Below are positions 1 through 7,388 of a DNA stretch of 25,507 nt, one piece after another. The DNA is taken from positions 1 through 25,507 of the forward strand of contig CAKQCV010000038.1 of NCBI GenBank assembly GCA_934217675.1, in the 5' to 3' direction. Position numbers and translations under genes: made by a program. Under the pieces are notes generated by a model. The model searched no databases. It worked only from the letters and a program-made list of their open reading frames with translations, and was not told the DNA's origin. This DNA comes from an uncultured Prevotella sp. Its GTDB lineage: Bacteria; Bacteroidota; Bacteroidia; Bacteroidales; Bacteroidaceae. Positions within the stretch are counted from its first letter, which is position 1. Each line of letters opens with the position of its first letter.

Positions 1-95
1 GAATTATTGACAAGAAGTTTTTCCTTTTCAGACTAACAAAGATTTATGCTTAATCCACACGCTTTTGCAGGTGACCCTTACATTGTAATCAATAT

Positions 96-923
96 TTAGA
101 AACTGCTTAGCCATGCCTTGAGCATAAGCTCCAGCTCATTGTGATATTTGAATCTCTCGCGCACACCAAAACCATGACCGCCAGAAGGGAACACATGCAA
201 TGAAGCAGGAACATCATGACGGAAAAGCTCCATGTAGTAGTTCACTCCATTTATAGGAAGCACTGTATGGTCATCGTCGGCAAGTGCGATAAAAGCCTTT
301 GGAGTAGTCCTCGACACTTGTGCATCATTGCTGTATAGCTTCTCGTCCTTTTTCTTGGCATCCTTTCCAAGGAAATTATCGTGACTGCCCTTATGGGTGA
401 TATCAGGCATCATGGTTATTACAGGATAAAAAAGAATCTGGAAATCAGGTTTTGCATCCCCTTTGGAATGGGTAGCTATCGTTGAAGCCAGATGACCACC
501 AGCCGAAGAACCCATTATACCAACTTCTTCGGTCTTTATATTCCATGCATTGGCATTTCTTCTCACCATTTTTATAGCCTCCTCGGCATCAGATATTGGC
601 ACCTCGCAGTTTCCATGCGGCATACGGTATTTCAACACGACCACAGCAATTCCCTGGTTGTTGAAGAATGGTGCCCAGTCATATCCCTCATGGTTCATAG
701 CAAGATGCTGGTATCCTCCGCCAGGGCAAATCACTATAGCCCTTCCTGTCGCTTCTTTTTCATTAGGCAGGAATACTTTTACCTTTGCAGTGTCCTGACT
801 GTCACCATTATCATTTGGTGCACCATTCTGCCATAAATTCATCTCAAACGTTTTCTGTGCTCCTGCAGACAATGTTATAGCAGTTAAGAACACAGTAGTG
901 ATAATTTTCTTTATCCTTTTCAT
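96..923 (-). CDS. Exported alpha/beta hydrolase (acetyl-esterase-like)
   Basis: Predicted esterase or carboxylesterase of the alpha/beta-hydrolase fold, 275 aa. An N-terminal signal peptide of about 22 residues ends at SAGAQ, so it should act in the periplasm or at the surface. The catalytic set is visible: an oxyanion-hole segment CPGGGY (66-71), the nucleophile elbow GSSAG with Ser140, an acidic residue in ADDDH (216-218) and His250 in GGHGFG. Residues 44-70 and the GGGY signature match the BD-FAE / acetyl-xylan-esterase-like branch, whose members often deacetylate plant polysaccharides. The substrate is inferred from the family only, since no carbohydrate-utilisation genes lie beside it. 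It is transcribed alone, divergently from the NUDIX gene. The ATG at 923 is the start because the signal peptide begins there. I see no terminator in the 95 bases after the stop. Confidence 0.88.
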   Translation of the reverse strand: MKRIKKIITTVFLTAITLSAGAQKTFEMNLWQNGAPNDNGDSQDTAKVKVFLPNEKEATGRAIVICPGGGYQHLAMNHEGYDWAPFFNNQGIAVVVLKYRMPHGNCEVPISDAEEAIKMVRRNANAWNIKTEEVGIMGSSAGGHLASTIATHSKGDAKPDFQILFYPVITMMPDITHKGSHDNFLGKDAKKKDEKLYSNDAQVSRTTPKAFIALADDDHTVLPINGVNYYMELFRHDVPASLHVFPSGGHGFGVRERFKYHNELELMLKAWLSSF

Positions 924-960
924 CTTTTTGCCGGTTTGTTTTTTAGTAGTGCAATATTCG

Positions 961-968
961 CAAAAATA
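961..968 (-). promoter_or_regulatory. -7 box for the esterase gene
   Basis: Read on the minus strand this is TATTTTTG, which fits the Bacteroidetes -7 consensus TAnnTTTG. It lies about 38 nt before the ATG. No good TTTG -33 box is present at the expected spacing, so the call rests on the -7 box alone. Confidence 0.4.
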
Positions 969-1067
969 ATTGAGATACGCAAATAATTTTTACTTGATGC
1001 AGACCAAAAAATATTATACAATATTAAAAAAAGAAAGCAAGATAAAAACAGAATGGAAAATTTTTAT

Positions 1068-1103
1068 TAATATTGCAAGCCGTAAAGTGCTTTAGCTTTA
1101 CGG
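1068..1103 (+). promoter_or_regulatory. Possible -7 box and 5'-end hairpin before the NUDIX gene
   Basis: TAATATTG at 1068-1075 differs by one base from the TAnnTTTG -7 consensus and would start transcription near 1082. Immediately there, CCGTAAAG (1080-1087) is perfectly complementary to CTTTACGG (1096-1103) around an 8-nt loop. The messenger would therefore begin with, or just inside, a hairpin ending 15 nt before the ATG. It could affect translation or mRNA stability. The hairpin is seen directly; its role is inferred. Confidence 0.4.
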
Positions 1104-1118
1104 TAAACATTGCAAAAG

Positions 1119-1703
1119 ATGCATATATTAGAAAAATTTCGTTATTGTCCACTGTGTGGCAGTTCACACTTCGTGGAGTCGAGTGAAAAGAGCAAGAAGT
1201 GTGAGAATTGTGGGTTTGAGTATTTTCTCAATCCTTCAGCAGCCGTTGCGGCATTTATCCTGAACAAGAATGGTGAGTTGCTCGTTGAGCGTCGCAAAAA
1301 AGAACCAGCAAAAGGCATGCTCGATTTGCCAGGAGGCTTTGCCGATGTGCGCGAGACAGCCGAAGAGAGTATTCGTCGTGAAGTGAAAGAAGAGACGATG
1401 CTAAATGTCACCTCTGCCGAGTATTTATTCAGTCAACCAAACGTCTATCGTTATTCTGATTTCGATGTGCATACCCTTGACCTGTTTTTCTTTTGTCGCG
1501 TTGAAGACGAAAGCGTTTTAGAGGCTTCGGATGATGCCGCCGAATGTTTTTGGATTCCAGCCGATGAGATACGTACCGAGCAGTTCGGCTTGCGTTCAGT
1601 GCGTCAGGCATTACACATGTTTATTGACTGCATGCTTAACCGTAATGAATCAGGTATGAATTCCCATCGTTTGCATCAGTTTATAGATCATCTCGATAAA
1701 TAA
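1119..1703 (+). CDS. NUDIX hydrolase with N-terminal zinc ribbon
   Basis: Cytosolic pyrophosphohydrolase of the NUDIX superfamily, 194 aa from the ATG at 1119. Reading can be extended to a TTG at 1110, but the ATG is preferred. Residues 10-31 form a zinc ribbon with two CxxC pairs (Cys10/13 and Cys28/31), as seen before the catalytic domain in NudC-like and related proteins. The NUDIX box starts at Gly73, with Glu79 and REVKEE at 87-92, so the metal-binding glutamates are present. The usual Gly near the end of the box is Met94. The family cleaves nucleoside diphosphates linked to another group. The substrate (NADH, ADP-ribose, oxidised nucleotides or other) cannot be told from sequence. It is a single-gene unit closed by the hairpin at 1755-1782. 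Confidence 0.88.
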   Translation: MHILEKFRYCPLCGSSHFVESSEKSKKCENCGFEYFLNPSAAVAAFILNKNGELLVERRKKEPAKGMLDLPGGFADVRETAEESIRREVKEETMLNVTSAEYLFSQPNVYRYSDFDVHTLDLFFFCRVEDESVLEASDDAAECFWIPADEIRTEQFGLRSVRQALHMFIDCMLNRNESGMNSHRLHQFIDHLDK

Positions 1704-1754
1704 AGATAGTGGGTTATGCCTGTGTACACATGGCATGGAACTATAATAAAACAA

Positions 1755-1782
1755 CCCGGACTGCTTATCCAAGTAATCCGGG
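1755..1782. terminator. Bidirectional intrinsic terminator
   Basis: CCCGGACTGCTT pairs with AAGTAATCCGGG around an ATCC loop, with one mismatch and one G-T pair. A T-rich stretch follows on the plus strand, and on the minus strand the sequence after the stem is also T-rich. It sits between the convergent NUDIX gene and the Omp28-like gene and can end both. Confidence 0.75.
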
Positions 1783-1908
1783 CTTCATTTTGCACTTTAC
1801 ATAATTAATTGTTAATTCTAATCACTTTTGTGTCATTATTGTTAGTCTTGTGTTGGTAAAATTAAGAGAAAAACTTTTATTTATTAAGAGAAAACTATTA
1901 TAATTCCA

Positions 1909-3546
1909 TTATTTGTTAAAGATGCGCTTGCTCACATAAGTGTGTTTGCCATCATTTATTTTTATTATTTTTGCTCCTTTGCCAACAGACTGCAAGTCGG
2001 CTTCCGTAAGTTTGCCTGCAGTAGTCTTTAGCAGCAATTTTCCGCTTTCGTCATAGATAGTTACAGCAGCCTCCTTGTCGGTAGATGCCTTTACCTCTTC
2101 AATACCTGTTGGGGTGTCAGCATTCTTCAAGTTGAACGCTATGTTGCACTCAGCATTTGTAAATGTTCCCTGAGTGAGTTTCTTTGTTGTTTCTTCGCCT
2201 TTTTCGTCCTTTTCCACTTGATACATTTGGTAGTATCCATTTCCGTATGCCGTACTGCTTATACCGTCGCCGCCAGCATCATAGATAACGAGAGAGTAGC
2301 AGTCGTCTGTTGTCAACTTGAAATCCTCTGTATATTTATGTCGAGCCTCTGTATAAGGTCCTCCTTGCTGTACCACATCACCAGCAGAGTTGAATATTTT
2401 CCATGTCGTCTCCTCTGGTTTCTTGTCGGTATAAATCTTCATTCTTACAGCATGCTCAGTTTGCATGGAGTTACTGAAGCTTACAGAAACGGCATTACTC
2501 TCGTTAGTTGTTCCGTTGATGTCGGTAATCCATACCTTCACAGCATTCTTTGTTCCGTCTGTTGTCAAGTTGAAATCCGTGATGTCTTCGATTGGGAATG
2601 TTGTCCTTTCGAGTCTTGACAGATTGCCTGTCCAGTCGTATGTATGAACCACACCATTAACTTCAACATTAATCTTTGCACTCTTGAGTGGATTCTCTCC
2701 GTCGTTTCTGAATATAATGTTTCCATAGAAATCAGGCGTACAGATAAAGTCAGGAGTATCTTTTATGCTAATCAAATTAACATAGTCCTTAGCTTTAGCC
2801 TCTTTAGGTATGTAAGCAGAAGCCACAATCTGCTTTGTGCTCATGTCTTGCACGAAAGCCACTATACCAAGTTCCTTTTCGTCGTAGAGGCTGTTTAGGT
2901 CGCAAGAGAAGCTAAAGTCGTAAGGTTTGTCTTTTTCCATGCTTTCTCCTATTGCCATTCCGTTGCCGTTTGGCATGAACCGTTTTGCCACATACTCCAT
3001 TTCCTTCTCACCGTTAGAGTAAGCCGTTGGAGATTTGTAATATTCTTCGATGGCAACAACAAACAGTCTTAGATTTGAGGCATCAGCCACATCCTCCGGT
3101 GAAGTAACATTACCCTCAACCTGCAAGATATGGTCAGCCACATCACTGTTTATTGTGATGTTGTATTTCATGTCTGTTTTTCTAACGGCATCAATATAGT
3201 CATTCAGCAGTGCGGTGCTGAGAGAATATTTTGTCTGTATGCCGTTAAATAAGAGGGTAGGATAGGCCGTTATGCCATAAAAATCTATTCTGGTGCTGAG
3301 ATTTTCTTTTTCAGCAAGATAGAAAGGGTCTTTAGGATCAGGGTATACACCATGGCACTTTATGCAGACAGCATCCCCCAACCGTTCATTCACGACCTGA
3401 TCTAAAACTGGTGCAAACTTTGCACATGGACCACACCCCGTATTGGTGAAGTTTTCTATAATGGCTATATTTTTGTTTGATAGCTGTTGTGCATCCATAT
3501 ATAATGTTGAAAGCATTGCAGCTGCAAGCGTGTAAATCTTTCTCAT
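1909..3546 (-). CDS. Exported thioredoxin-fold / Omp28-like protein with T9SS-type tail
   Basis: 545-aa secreted or surface protein. A signal peptide ends around MDAQQ (residue 20). Residues 25-130 look like a thioredoxin fold with a redox CGPC pair (Cys38, Cys41) in TGCGPCAKF and the cis-proline region AYPTLLFNG. The central region is beta-rich and resembles the Omp28-related outer-membrane protein family of Bacteroidetes. The last 70 residues (TGIEEVK... to KRIFNK) have the IYDESGKLL and terminal basic-strand pattern of a T9SS type A C-terminal domain. Likely roles are a surface thiol-disulfide protein or adhesin; the substrate is unknown. It has its own promoter (-7 box 3626-3633) and a shared upstream palindrome. 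The 113 bases between its stop and the NUDIX terminator are AT-rich, with no gene. Confidence 0.8.
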   Translation of the reverse strand: MRKIYTLAAAMLSTLYMDAQQLSNKNIAIIENFTNTGCGPCAKFAPVLDQVVNERLGDAVCIKCHGVYPDPKDPFYLAEKENLSTRIDFYGITAYPTLLFNGIQTKYSLSTALLNDYIDAVRKTDMKYNITINSDVADHILQVEGNVTSPEDVADASNLRLFVVAIEEYYKSPTAYSNGEKEMEYVAKRFMPNGNGMAIGESMEKDKPYDFSFSCDLNSLYDEKELGIVAFVQDMSTKQIVASAYIPKEAKAKDYVNLISIKDTPDFICTPDFYGNIIFRNDGENPLKSAKINVEVNGVVHTYDWTGNLSRLERTTFPIEDITDFNLTTDGTKNAVKVWITDINGTTNESNAVSVSFSNSMQTEHAVRMKIYTDKKPEETTWKIFNSAGDVVQQGGPYTEARHKYTEDFKLTTDDCYSLVIYDAGGDGISSTAYGNGYYQMYQVEKDEKGEETTKKLTQGTFTNAECNIAFNLKNADTPTGIEEVKASTDKEAAVTIYDESGKLLLKTTAGKLTEADLQSVGKGAKIIKINDGKHTYVSKRIFNK

Positions 3547-3625
3547 TGTTTTTATATCTTTAAGGGTTATTTCAAATAATAGTGAATACAGTTGGATTCA
3601 GTTCCATTTTGTTTCGTTCTGTTGG

Positions 3626-3633
3626 CAAAATTA
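3626..3633 (-). promoter_or_regulatory. -7 box of the Omp28-like gene
   Basis: TAATTTTG on the minus strand matches TAnnTTTG and lies about 80 nt upstream of the ATG at 3546. There is no TTTG -33 box at the usual spacing, which fits an activator-dependent promoter. The 23-nt block from here to 3648 matches 20 of 23 bases of the corresponding block at 7050-7072. Confidence 0.55.
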
Positions 3634-3671
3634 GTGAATATTGTTATATTTCGATCGTTTTTGGGGAGTTA

Positions 3672-3697
3672 TTTTGTTACATTTCGTGAAATGTTAT
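3672..3697. promoter_or_regulatory. Palindromic upstream element, copy 1
   Basis: The core ACATTTCGTGAAATGT (3679-3694) is an inverted repeat with 7-bp arms, flanked by TTTTGTT and TAT. Its centre is 60.5 bp from position 3626, the first base of the -7 box. The same 26-bp block with 3 changes, at the same distance, precedes the gene starting at 6939. It is a likely regulator-binding site; the binding protein is unknown. Confidence 0.6.
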
Positions 3698-3735
3698 CCC
3701 AAATTCAAGTAATTATAAATAAAAAGCAAGATAAT

Positions 3736-3772
3736 AAAGAAGTCTGCATGGAGAAAGCATGCAGACTTCTTT
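3736..3772 (-). terminator. Strong intrinsic terminator after the lectin-like gene
   Basis: A perfect 15-bp stem: AAAGAAGTCTGCATG at 3736-3750 pairs with its complement at 3758-3772, with a 7-nt loop. It starts 12 nt past the stop of the minus-strand gene ending at 3785 and is followed on that strand by T-rich sequence. It separates this gene from the promoter of the next one. Confidence 0.85.
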
Positions 3773-3784
3773 AAACTTTCAATT

Positions 3785-4753
3785 TTATTTCATAATGACT
3801 TTAGTTACCTTTCCGTTGCTTTCCTTTATAATGTTCAATCCTTTCTGTGGCTGACTTAATTTTCTGCCGTCTAATGTATAGAACGTTTTGCTTGTAGAAA
3901 CATTAGAATTTTCTGTTTTATTTATTCCAGAAGTACCGTTGTCAAACAAATCTTTCCAAGACCCAGCCACGCGGATAGCGTCAATCTTCATGTCATTGTA
4001 GTCATCTCCCAATTTTGAAGAGTTTCTTGCCAGCACCACAGCAGTAAGTTCTTCAAGATCTTGCTCACTTGAGTTAGAGTTGCTGGCAATAGCTTCTGGT
4101 TCTGCAGTGAAATCAGTAGGGTTGACCCACAGTGATATCACGTCATTATAACTGTCGCCTTCAACAAATTTGTATCCCATTACTACGAGATAAGTTTTGT
4201 TCAGTTCATATTCCTCATTTGTGTAAACAGCGTTTTTCGCCTTTACCTTTCCAACGCCGAACTTGAATTTTCCTTCGTTTTCCGATTTGCATGTTGTAAG
4301 GAACCCGACGTTGAAGCCATAATCCTTGTCGGCAACGACTCCATCTCCTCGTTTACTCCTTACGAATCTCAAAAAAGGATTACCGTCTCCAGCACTCTCT
4401 ATATTCACAAGTGCACTTACATATACTGTTCCGCCAGAGATTAGAGTCTTGTTGAATGGAGCCTGATAAGAGTAGCATTTCTTCAGGTTTTCCATTTTCA
4501 CACAGTTGCCAGTAGCATCCTCAGAATACCCTTTGTATGTAAGGCTTCCTTCAGTAACGTTCATCGTATTTTCACTGCTGCCCGCTCCATACTTTAGCCA
4601 TGGTCCCTGTTGATACAAGTCACCAGTGTTATAGTTGAAATCCTCGCTGAAATACTTCTGTGCATTAGCTGCTGCAGGCATCATGCTGCATGCGATGGCA
4701 ATAGACATACCGCCAAAAAAACTTTTGTTTAGTAAAAACTTTCTCATAGCCAT
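3785..4753 (-). CDS. Exported concanavalin-A-like (LamG-type) protein with T9SS-type tail
   Basis: 322-aa secreted protein of unknown function. The signal peptide reaches about residue 31 (AAANAQ). Residues 33-265 look like a beta-sandwich of the concanavalin A lectin/glucanase type: an opening SEDFNYNTGDLYQQGPW segment, alternating beta strands, and a closing IDAIRVAGSWKDLF strand typical of such modules in Bacteroidetes. No catalytic acid pair can be assigned, so binding rather than hydrolysis is more likely. The tail from GINKTEN to VIMK (about residues 275-322), with FYTLDGRKL, is a T9SS-type sorting tail. Starts at 4753 or at the second Met (4747) are both possible. No -7 box is seen in the 95 bp upstream, so it probably depends on transcription from the gene ending at 4849. 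Confidence 0.78.
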   Translation of the reverse strand: MAMRKFLLNKSFFGGMSIAIACSMMPAAANAQKYFSEDFNYNTGDLYQQGPWLKYGAGSSENTMNVTEGSLTYKGYSEDATGNCVKMENLKKCYSYQAPFNKTLISGGTVYVSALVNIESAGDGNPFLRFVRSKRGDGVVADKDYGFNVGFLTTCKSENEGKFKFGVGKVKAKNAVYTNEEYELNKTYLVVMGYKFVEGDSYNDVISLWVNPTDFTAEPEAIASNSNSSEQDLEELTAVVLARNSSKLGDDYNDMKIDAIRVAGSWKDLFDNGTSGINKTENSNVSTSKTFYTLDGRKLSQPQKGLNIIKESNGKVTKVIMK

Positions 4754-4785
4754 ATTATTTAGAATGTTTGCGTTAAAACAGAAAA

Positions 4786-4822
4786 TCCTTCACTTTGGGA
4801 ATGTTTTCCACTAAGTGAAGGA
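4786..4822 (-). terminator. Hairpin terminator or attenuator between two exported-protein genes
   Basis: TCCTTCACTT (4786-4795) pairs perfectly with AAGTGAAGGA (4813-4822), and the inner GGAA/TTCC can extend the stem. On the minus strand the run TTTTCTGTTTT follows, a normal intrinsic terminator layout. It lies 27 nt after the stop at 4849 and 33 nt before the next start at 4753. That gene has no visible promoter of its own, so the hairpin may only partly stop transcription. Confidence 0.7.
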
Positions 4823-4848
4823 CCTCTGTCTGTTATAAAGTTAAGTTA

Positions 4849-6939
4849 TTATTTTGTAATTTTCATGCTCTTTGTTCTACCCTGAGCATCCTTTACAGTT
4901 ACGATATACATGCCAGGAGCGAGAGATGCACTGTTGAACTTGCCGCCCTTAACTGTCTGAACGAGTTTGCCGTCAATGCTGCGGATAGTAGCAGAAGCAA
5001 TTTCAGAAAGGTCTTCGTTAACATTGTCAATACCTGTTGTACCATCTTCCTCAATTGCAAGGCTCAGCAGATAAACATTGTCAGTAGGACTCTTTGCAGT
5101 GCTTGTAACGTGGAATGCAATACGATAAACACCACTCTCGGCAACCTTCAGTGTAGCTTCGTCAAACTTGCTCGTATCAAAGTTCTTGCTCTGCATATTG
5201 CAGTCGGCAAACTTTGTGAATGTAGCATCGTCAGTGAGCGAAGTTCCGTATTCAAGAGACAACTTGTAGCTTTCTCCGTCACGCAGAGTTTGTGTCTTTA
5301 CCTTGTAACTCTTGTTGGCATCAAGTTTAAACTCAGGAGAAATGTAATAGTCATTCCAAGGAGTATCATCGAAGTTTATACCAGTGAATACACAGTCTGT
5401 GTAAGTCTTTGTTCCGTCAATCTTCATAGAGCAGTTACCGTATGCCCAATGTCCGTAGTCGCTTGCAGGTGTACTCTTGTCAAGATAAGCCCAGTCGGCA
5501 GGCTTGCCAGAAGTTCTGAAGTCAATATTGTAAGGCAGTGCAGTTGTATTGTCCTTTACGAAGGTTCCGTCATCGTATATACGTGCACCCTTCAGGATAG
5601 AGTAGTTGTCTTCGTTCATTCCTTTGTAAACTACGTAAGAGCAATCCTCACCTTTCACAAAGTTCACGTTGCTAACCTCGTCACTCTCGTTAATCTGCTG
5701 TTTCCAGATAACATTTCCATCTTTGTCGATACGTGCAACATACAGATTCTCCATACCCCATTGTATAACATTAGAGTAGCATAGCAGCCATTCGCCATCA
5801 CCTACAGGCAATACACCATAGTTGTTGAAAGCCCATCCTGCCATGTCGTCGCTCTTTGTGTCAATCATCTTACCAGTGTCGCCAAACAGACGGTCGCCAT
5901 CTTTGCTGAACTTCTGTACTGCAAAATTATATGTACCGCCTCCCACGCTGTATGCAAAGCTTACGAGTGCAGTGTTGTTCTTGGTGTCAGCAGCCTCCTT
6001 AGGATAGTCTATATCATAATCCTCGTTTGCAAAAACGTCCATAGACTCAAGACCGAACTCAGTGTCTCCGTCAGCACTTACGTGTTGGGTACATATCATG
6101 TGACCGAAGTTACCAACATTTCTAACCCATGTAACGAAAGCTCCGCCTTTTCCGTCGGCACTGATTTTGTATGGGTGCAAATCATGACCGCCAAAGCCAG
6201 ATGTACCCAAAATAGCAGGCTCACTCCATACAGCTTTACCATCGCGAGTGTATCTCTGTGCTTCAGGTCCTTCACTTCCGCTGTTTATTACAATGAAGTC
6301 GGTGCCGATACTTGGCACAATCTGTCCGAATATCTTCTGAGACTCTGTAAATCCGAGAGTTCCGTCAGGAGAAACTCGGTTAGTGTAATTCACCTCATCA
6401 TAGCTTGTTGTGTGGTCCATAATCCATACATCATCGCCAACAACATACGTATCGGTGAAAGGAGAACTCTTGCGGTCGGTCAGAGCCAAGCCGTCCAGTC
6501 CCCACAAGAAGTCTTGGTCTTGGCTAATCTTATACCATACAGGAGTAAAGGCTTCATATCTTTCAAGAGCCTCAGAGTCTTCTGCTCTGGAGTCGGCATT
6601 GCTCAACACCGCACTTCCATCAGAAGTAACAGCAAGAGTATAGTCACTGCACCATGAAGGAGATTTATGGTCGGAAACTTCAAGACCACTCTCCCCAAAC
6701 AAACATTTTCCGTCCTTGTCAAGGAGCTGTAGGTGAGGGAAAGAATAGCAGAGAGCGTCTCCCACTCTTGCTGATGATCTCCATGAAATGTACATCTTTC
6801 CGTCTTTTGTCAATGCAACCTGTGGCTGGTTGGTTATTTTTGCAGTACCAATTTGTACAGGGTTGCTGTCAGTGTTCCACTGTGCGCTTGCAGTCAATGC
6901 AGCAGCCATTGCTGCAAATACTAAAGTAAATCTCTTCAT
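4849..6939 (-). CDS. Large exported beta-repeat surface protein with T9SS-type tail
   Basis: 696-aa secreted protein, function not recognised. The signal peptide ends at ALTASAQ (residue 19). From about 25 to 450 there are spaced units built around a KDG or DG turn followed by a hydrophobic strand and often LFG (for example LLDKDGKCLFGESG, FSKDGDRLFGDTG, IDKDGNVIWK). This suggests a beta-propeller-like repeat fold, but no catalytic motif is visible. About residues 470-630 look like a jelly-roll module (starting LPYNIDFRTSGKPADWAY). The last 65 residues (TGIDNVNED... SMKITK) are a T9SS type A sorting domain with IRSIDGKLV and APGMYIVTVKD. It is probably attached to the cell surface. It is transcribed from a promoter near 7050 that has an upstream palindrome. 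Confidence 0.78.
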   Translation of the reverse strand: MKRFTLVFAAMAAALTASAQWNTDSNPVQIGTAKITNQPQVALTKDGKMYISWRSSARVGDALCYSFPHLQLLDKDGKCLFGESGLEVSDHKSPSWCSDYTLAVTSDGSAVLSNADSRAEDSEALERYEAFTPVWYKISQDQDFLWGLDGLALTDRKSSPFTDTYVVGDDVWIMDHTTSYDEVNYTNRVSPDGTLGFTESQKIFGQIVPSIGTDFIVINSGSEGPEAQRYTRDGKAVWSEPAILGTSGFGGHDLHPYKISADGKGGAFVTWVRNVGNFGHMICTQHVSADGDTEFGLESMDVFANEDYDIDYPKEAADTKNNTALVSFAYSVGGGTYNFAVQKFSKDGDRLFGDTGKMIDTKSDDMAGWAFNNYGVLPVGDGEWLLCYSNVIQWGMENLYVARIDKDGNVIWKQQINESDEVSNVNFVKGEDCSYVVYKGMNEDNYSILKGARIYDDGTFVKDNTTALPYNIDFRTSGKPADWAYLDKSTPASDYGHWAYGNCSMKIDGTKTYTDCVFTGINFDDTPWNDYYISPEFKLDANKSYKVKTQTLRDGESYKLSLEYGTSLTDDATFTKFADCNMQSKNFDTSKFDEATLKVAESGVYRIAFHVTSTAKSPTDNVYLLSLAIEEDGTTGIDNVNEDLSEIASATIRSIDGKLVQTVKGGKFNSASLAPGMYIVTVKDAQGRTKSMKITK

Positions 6940-7049
6940 AAGCGTCTGATTTTAAAGTTTTATATAATGTATAGTTTCTATCGTTGTTGTCGCTTTACAA
7001 ATTGCTGTTGTTGCAAAGTGCGTGGCGTCATTTTGTTTTGATTCGCTGA

Positions 7050-7079
7050 CAAAAGTAGTAAATTTTGTTATAACGCAAA
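7050..7079 (-). promoter_or_regulatory. Promoter of the beta-repeat protein gene
   Basis: On the minus strand a TTTG -33 box (7076-7079) is followed after 18 nt by TACTTTTG (7050-7057), matching the TAnnTTTG -7 box. The spacing is slightly shorter than the usual 19-21 nt. The predicted leader is about 100 nt. The block 7050-7072 is nearly identical (20 of 23) to 3626-3648 in the promoter of the gene starting at 3546. Confidence 0.6.
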
Positions 7080-7095
7080 CATTGAAACGGCTTGA

Positions 7096-7121
7096 TTTTG
7101 TTACAATTCATGAATTGTTAT
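7096..7121. promoter_or_regulatory. Palindromic upstream element, copy 2
   Basis: The core ACAATTCATGAATTGT (7103-7118) is a perfect 16-bp palindrome flanked by TTTTGTT and TAT. Compared with copy 1, bases 4 and 13 of the core have both changed (T/A to A/T), which preserves the pairing between the two arms. The centre is 60.5 bp from position 7050. It is a likely operator or activator site. Confidence 0.65.
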
Positions 7122-7335
7122 AGATCTTATTCACGTTTTCTATGTTTTGTAACATTATGCTTGATTTTTGTTACATATTGTAGCCGAAAGTAATCAATCT
7201 GAAAGAGAAGACATGTGTCGTCGTACTCTATATCCCATTGCTTGTATACCAGTGACAACATATGTGTAAGCATGTAATGCTTGTCTCGGCATATTCTGAG
7301 AAATATTGCAAAAAAGCTCCTTTTCATCGTTACAT
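7122..7335. promoter_or_regulatory. Divergent regulatory region with scattered GTTACA half-sites
   Basis: No convincing gene lies in the 449 bases between 6940 and 7388. Besides the two promoters, this part holds further copies of the half-site found in the palindromes: TGTAACA at 7149-7154 (inverted), TTGTTACA at 7169-7175 region, and CGTTACA at 7329-7334. The last lies in ACATTTTGTGAA, which overlaps the -33 box of the plus-strand promoter. The motif clustering is seen directly; regulation by one protein is inferred. Confidence 0.35.
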
Positions 7336-7367
7336 TTTGTGAATTTTGCATGAATTTGTTATATTTG
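7336..7367 (+). promoter_or_regulatory. Promoter of the TPR-AraC regulator gene
   Basis: A TTTG -33 box (7336-7339), a 20-nt spacer and TATATTTG (7360-7367) form an ideal Bacteroidetes housekeeping promoter. Transcription should start near 7374, which leaves a leader of about 15 nt. This rules out translation starts upstream of the ATG at 7389. Confidence 0.75.
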
Positions 7368-7388
7368 CACCGAAAATTAAGAGAAGAC

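Noticed and set aside
3592..3774. 60-codon plus-strand frame in the gap between two exported-protein genes
   Set aside because: It runs across the palindrome, the promoter of the opposite gene and a terminator, with no recognisable features.
5110..5784. A 224-codon open frame opposite the beta-repeat protein gene
   Set aside because: Shadow of a convincing exported protein; no promoter, and a composition typical of an antisense frame.
7281..7388. N-terminal extension of the TPR-AraC protein
   Set aside because: The strong promoter at 7336-7367 lies inside it, and a signal peptide starts at the ATG at 7389.
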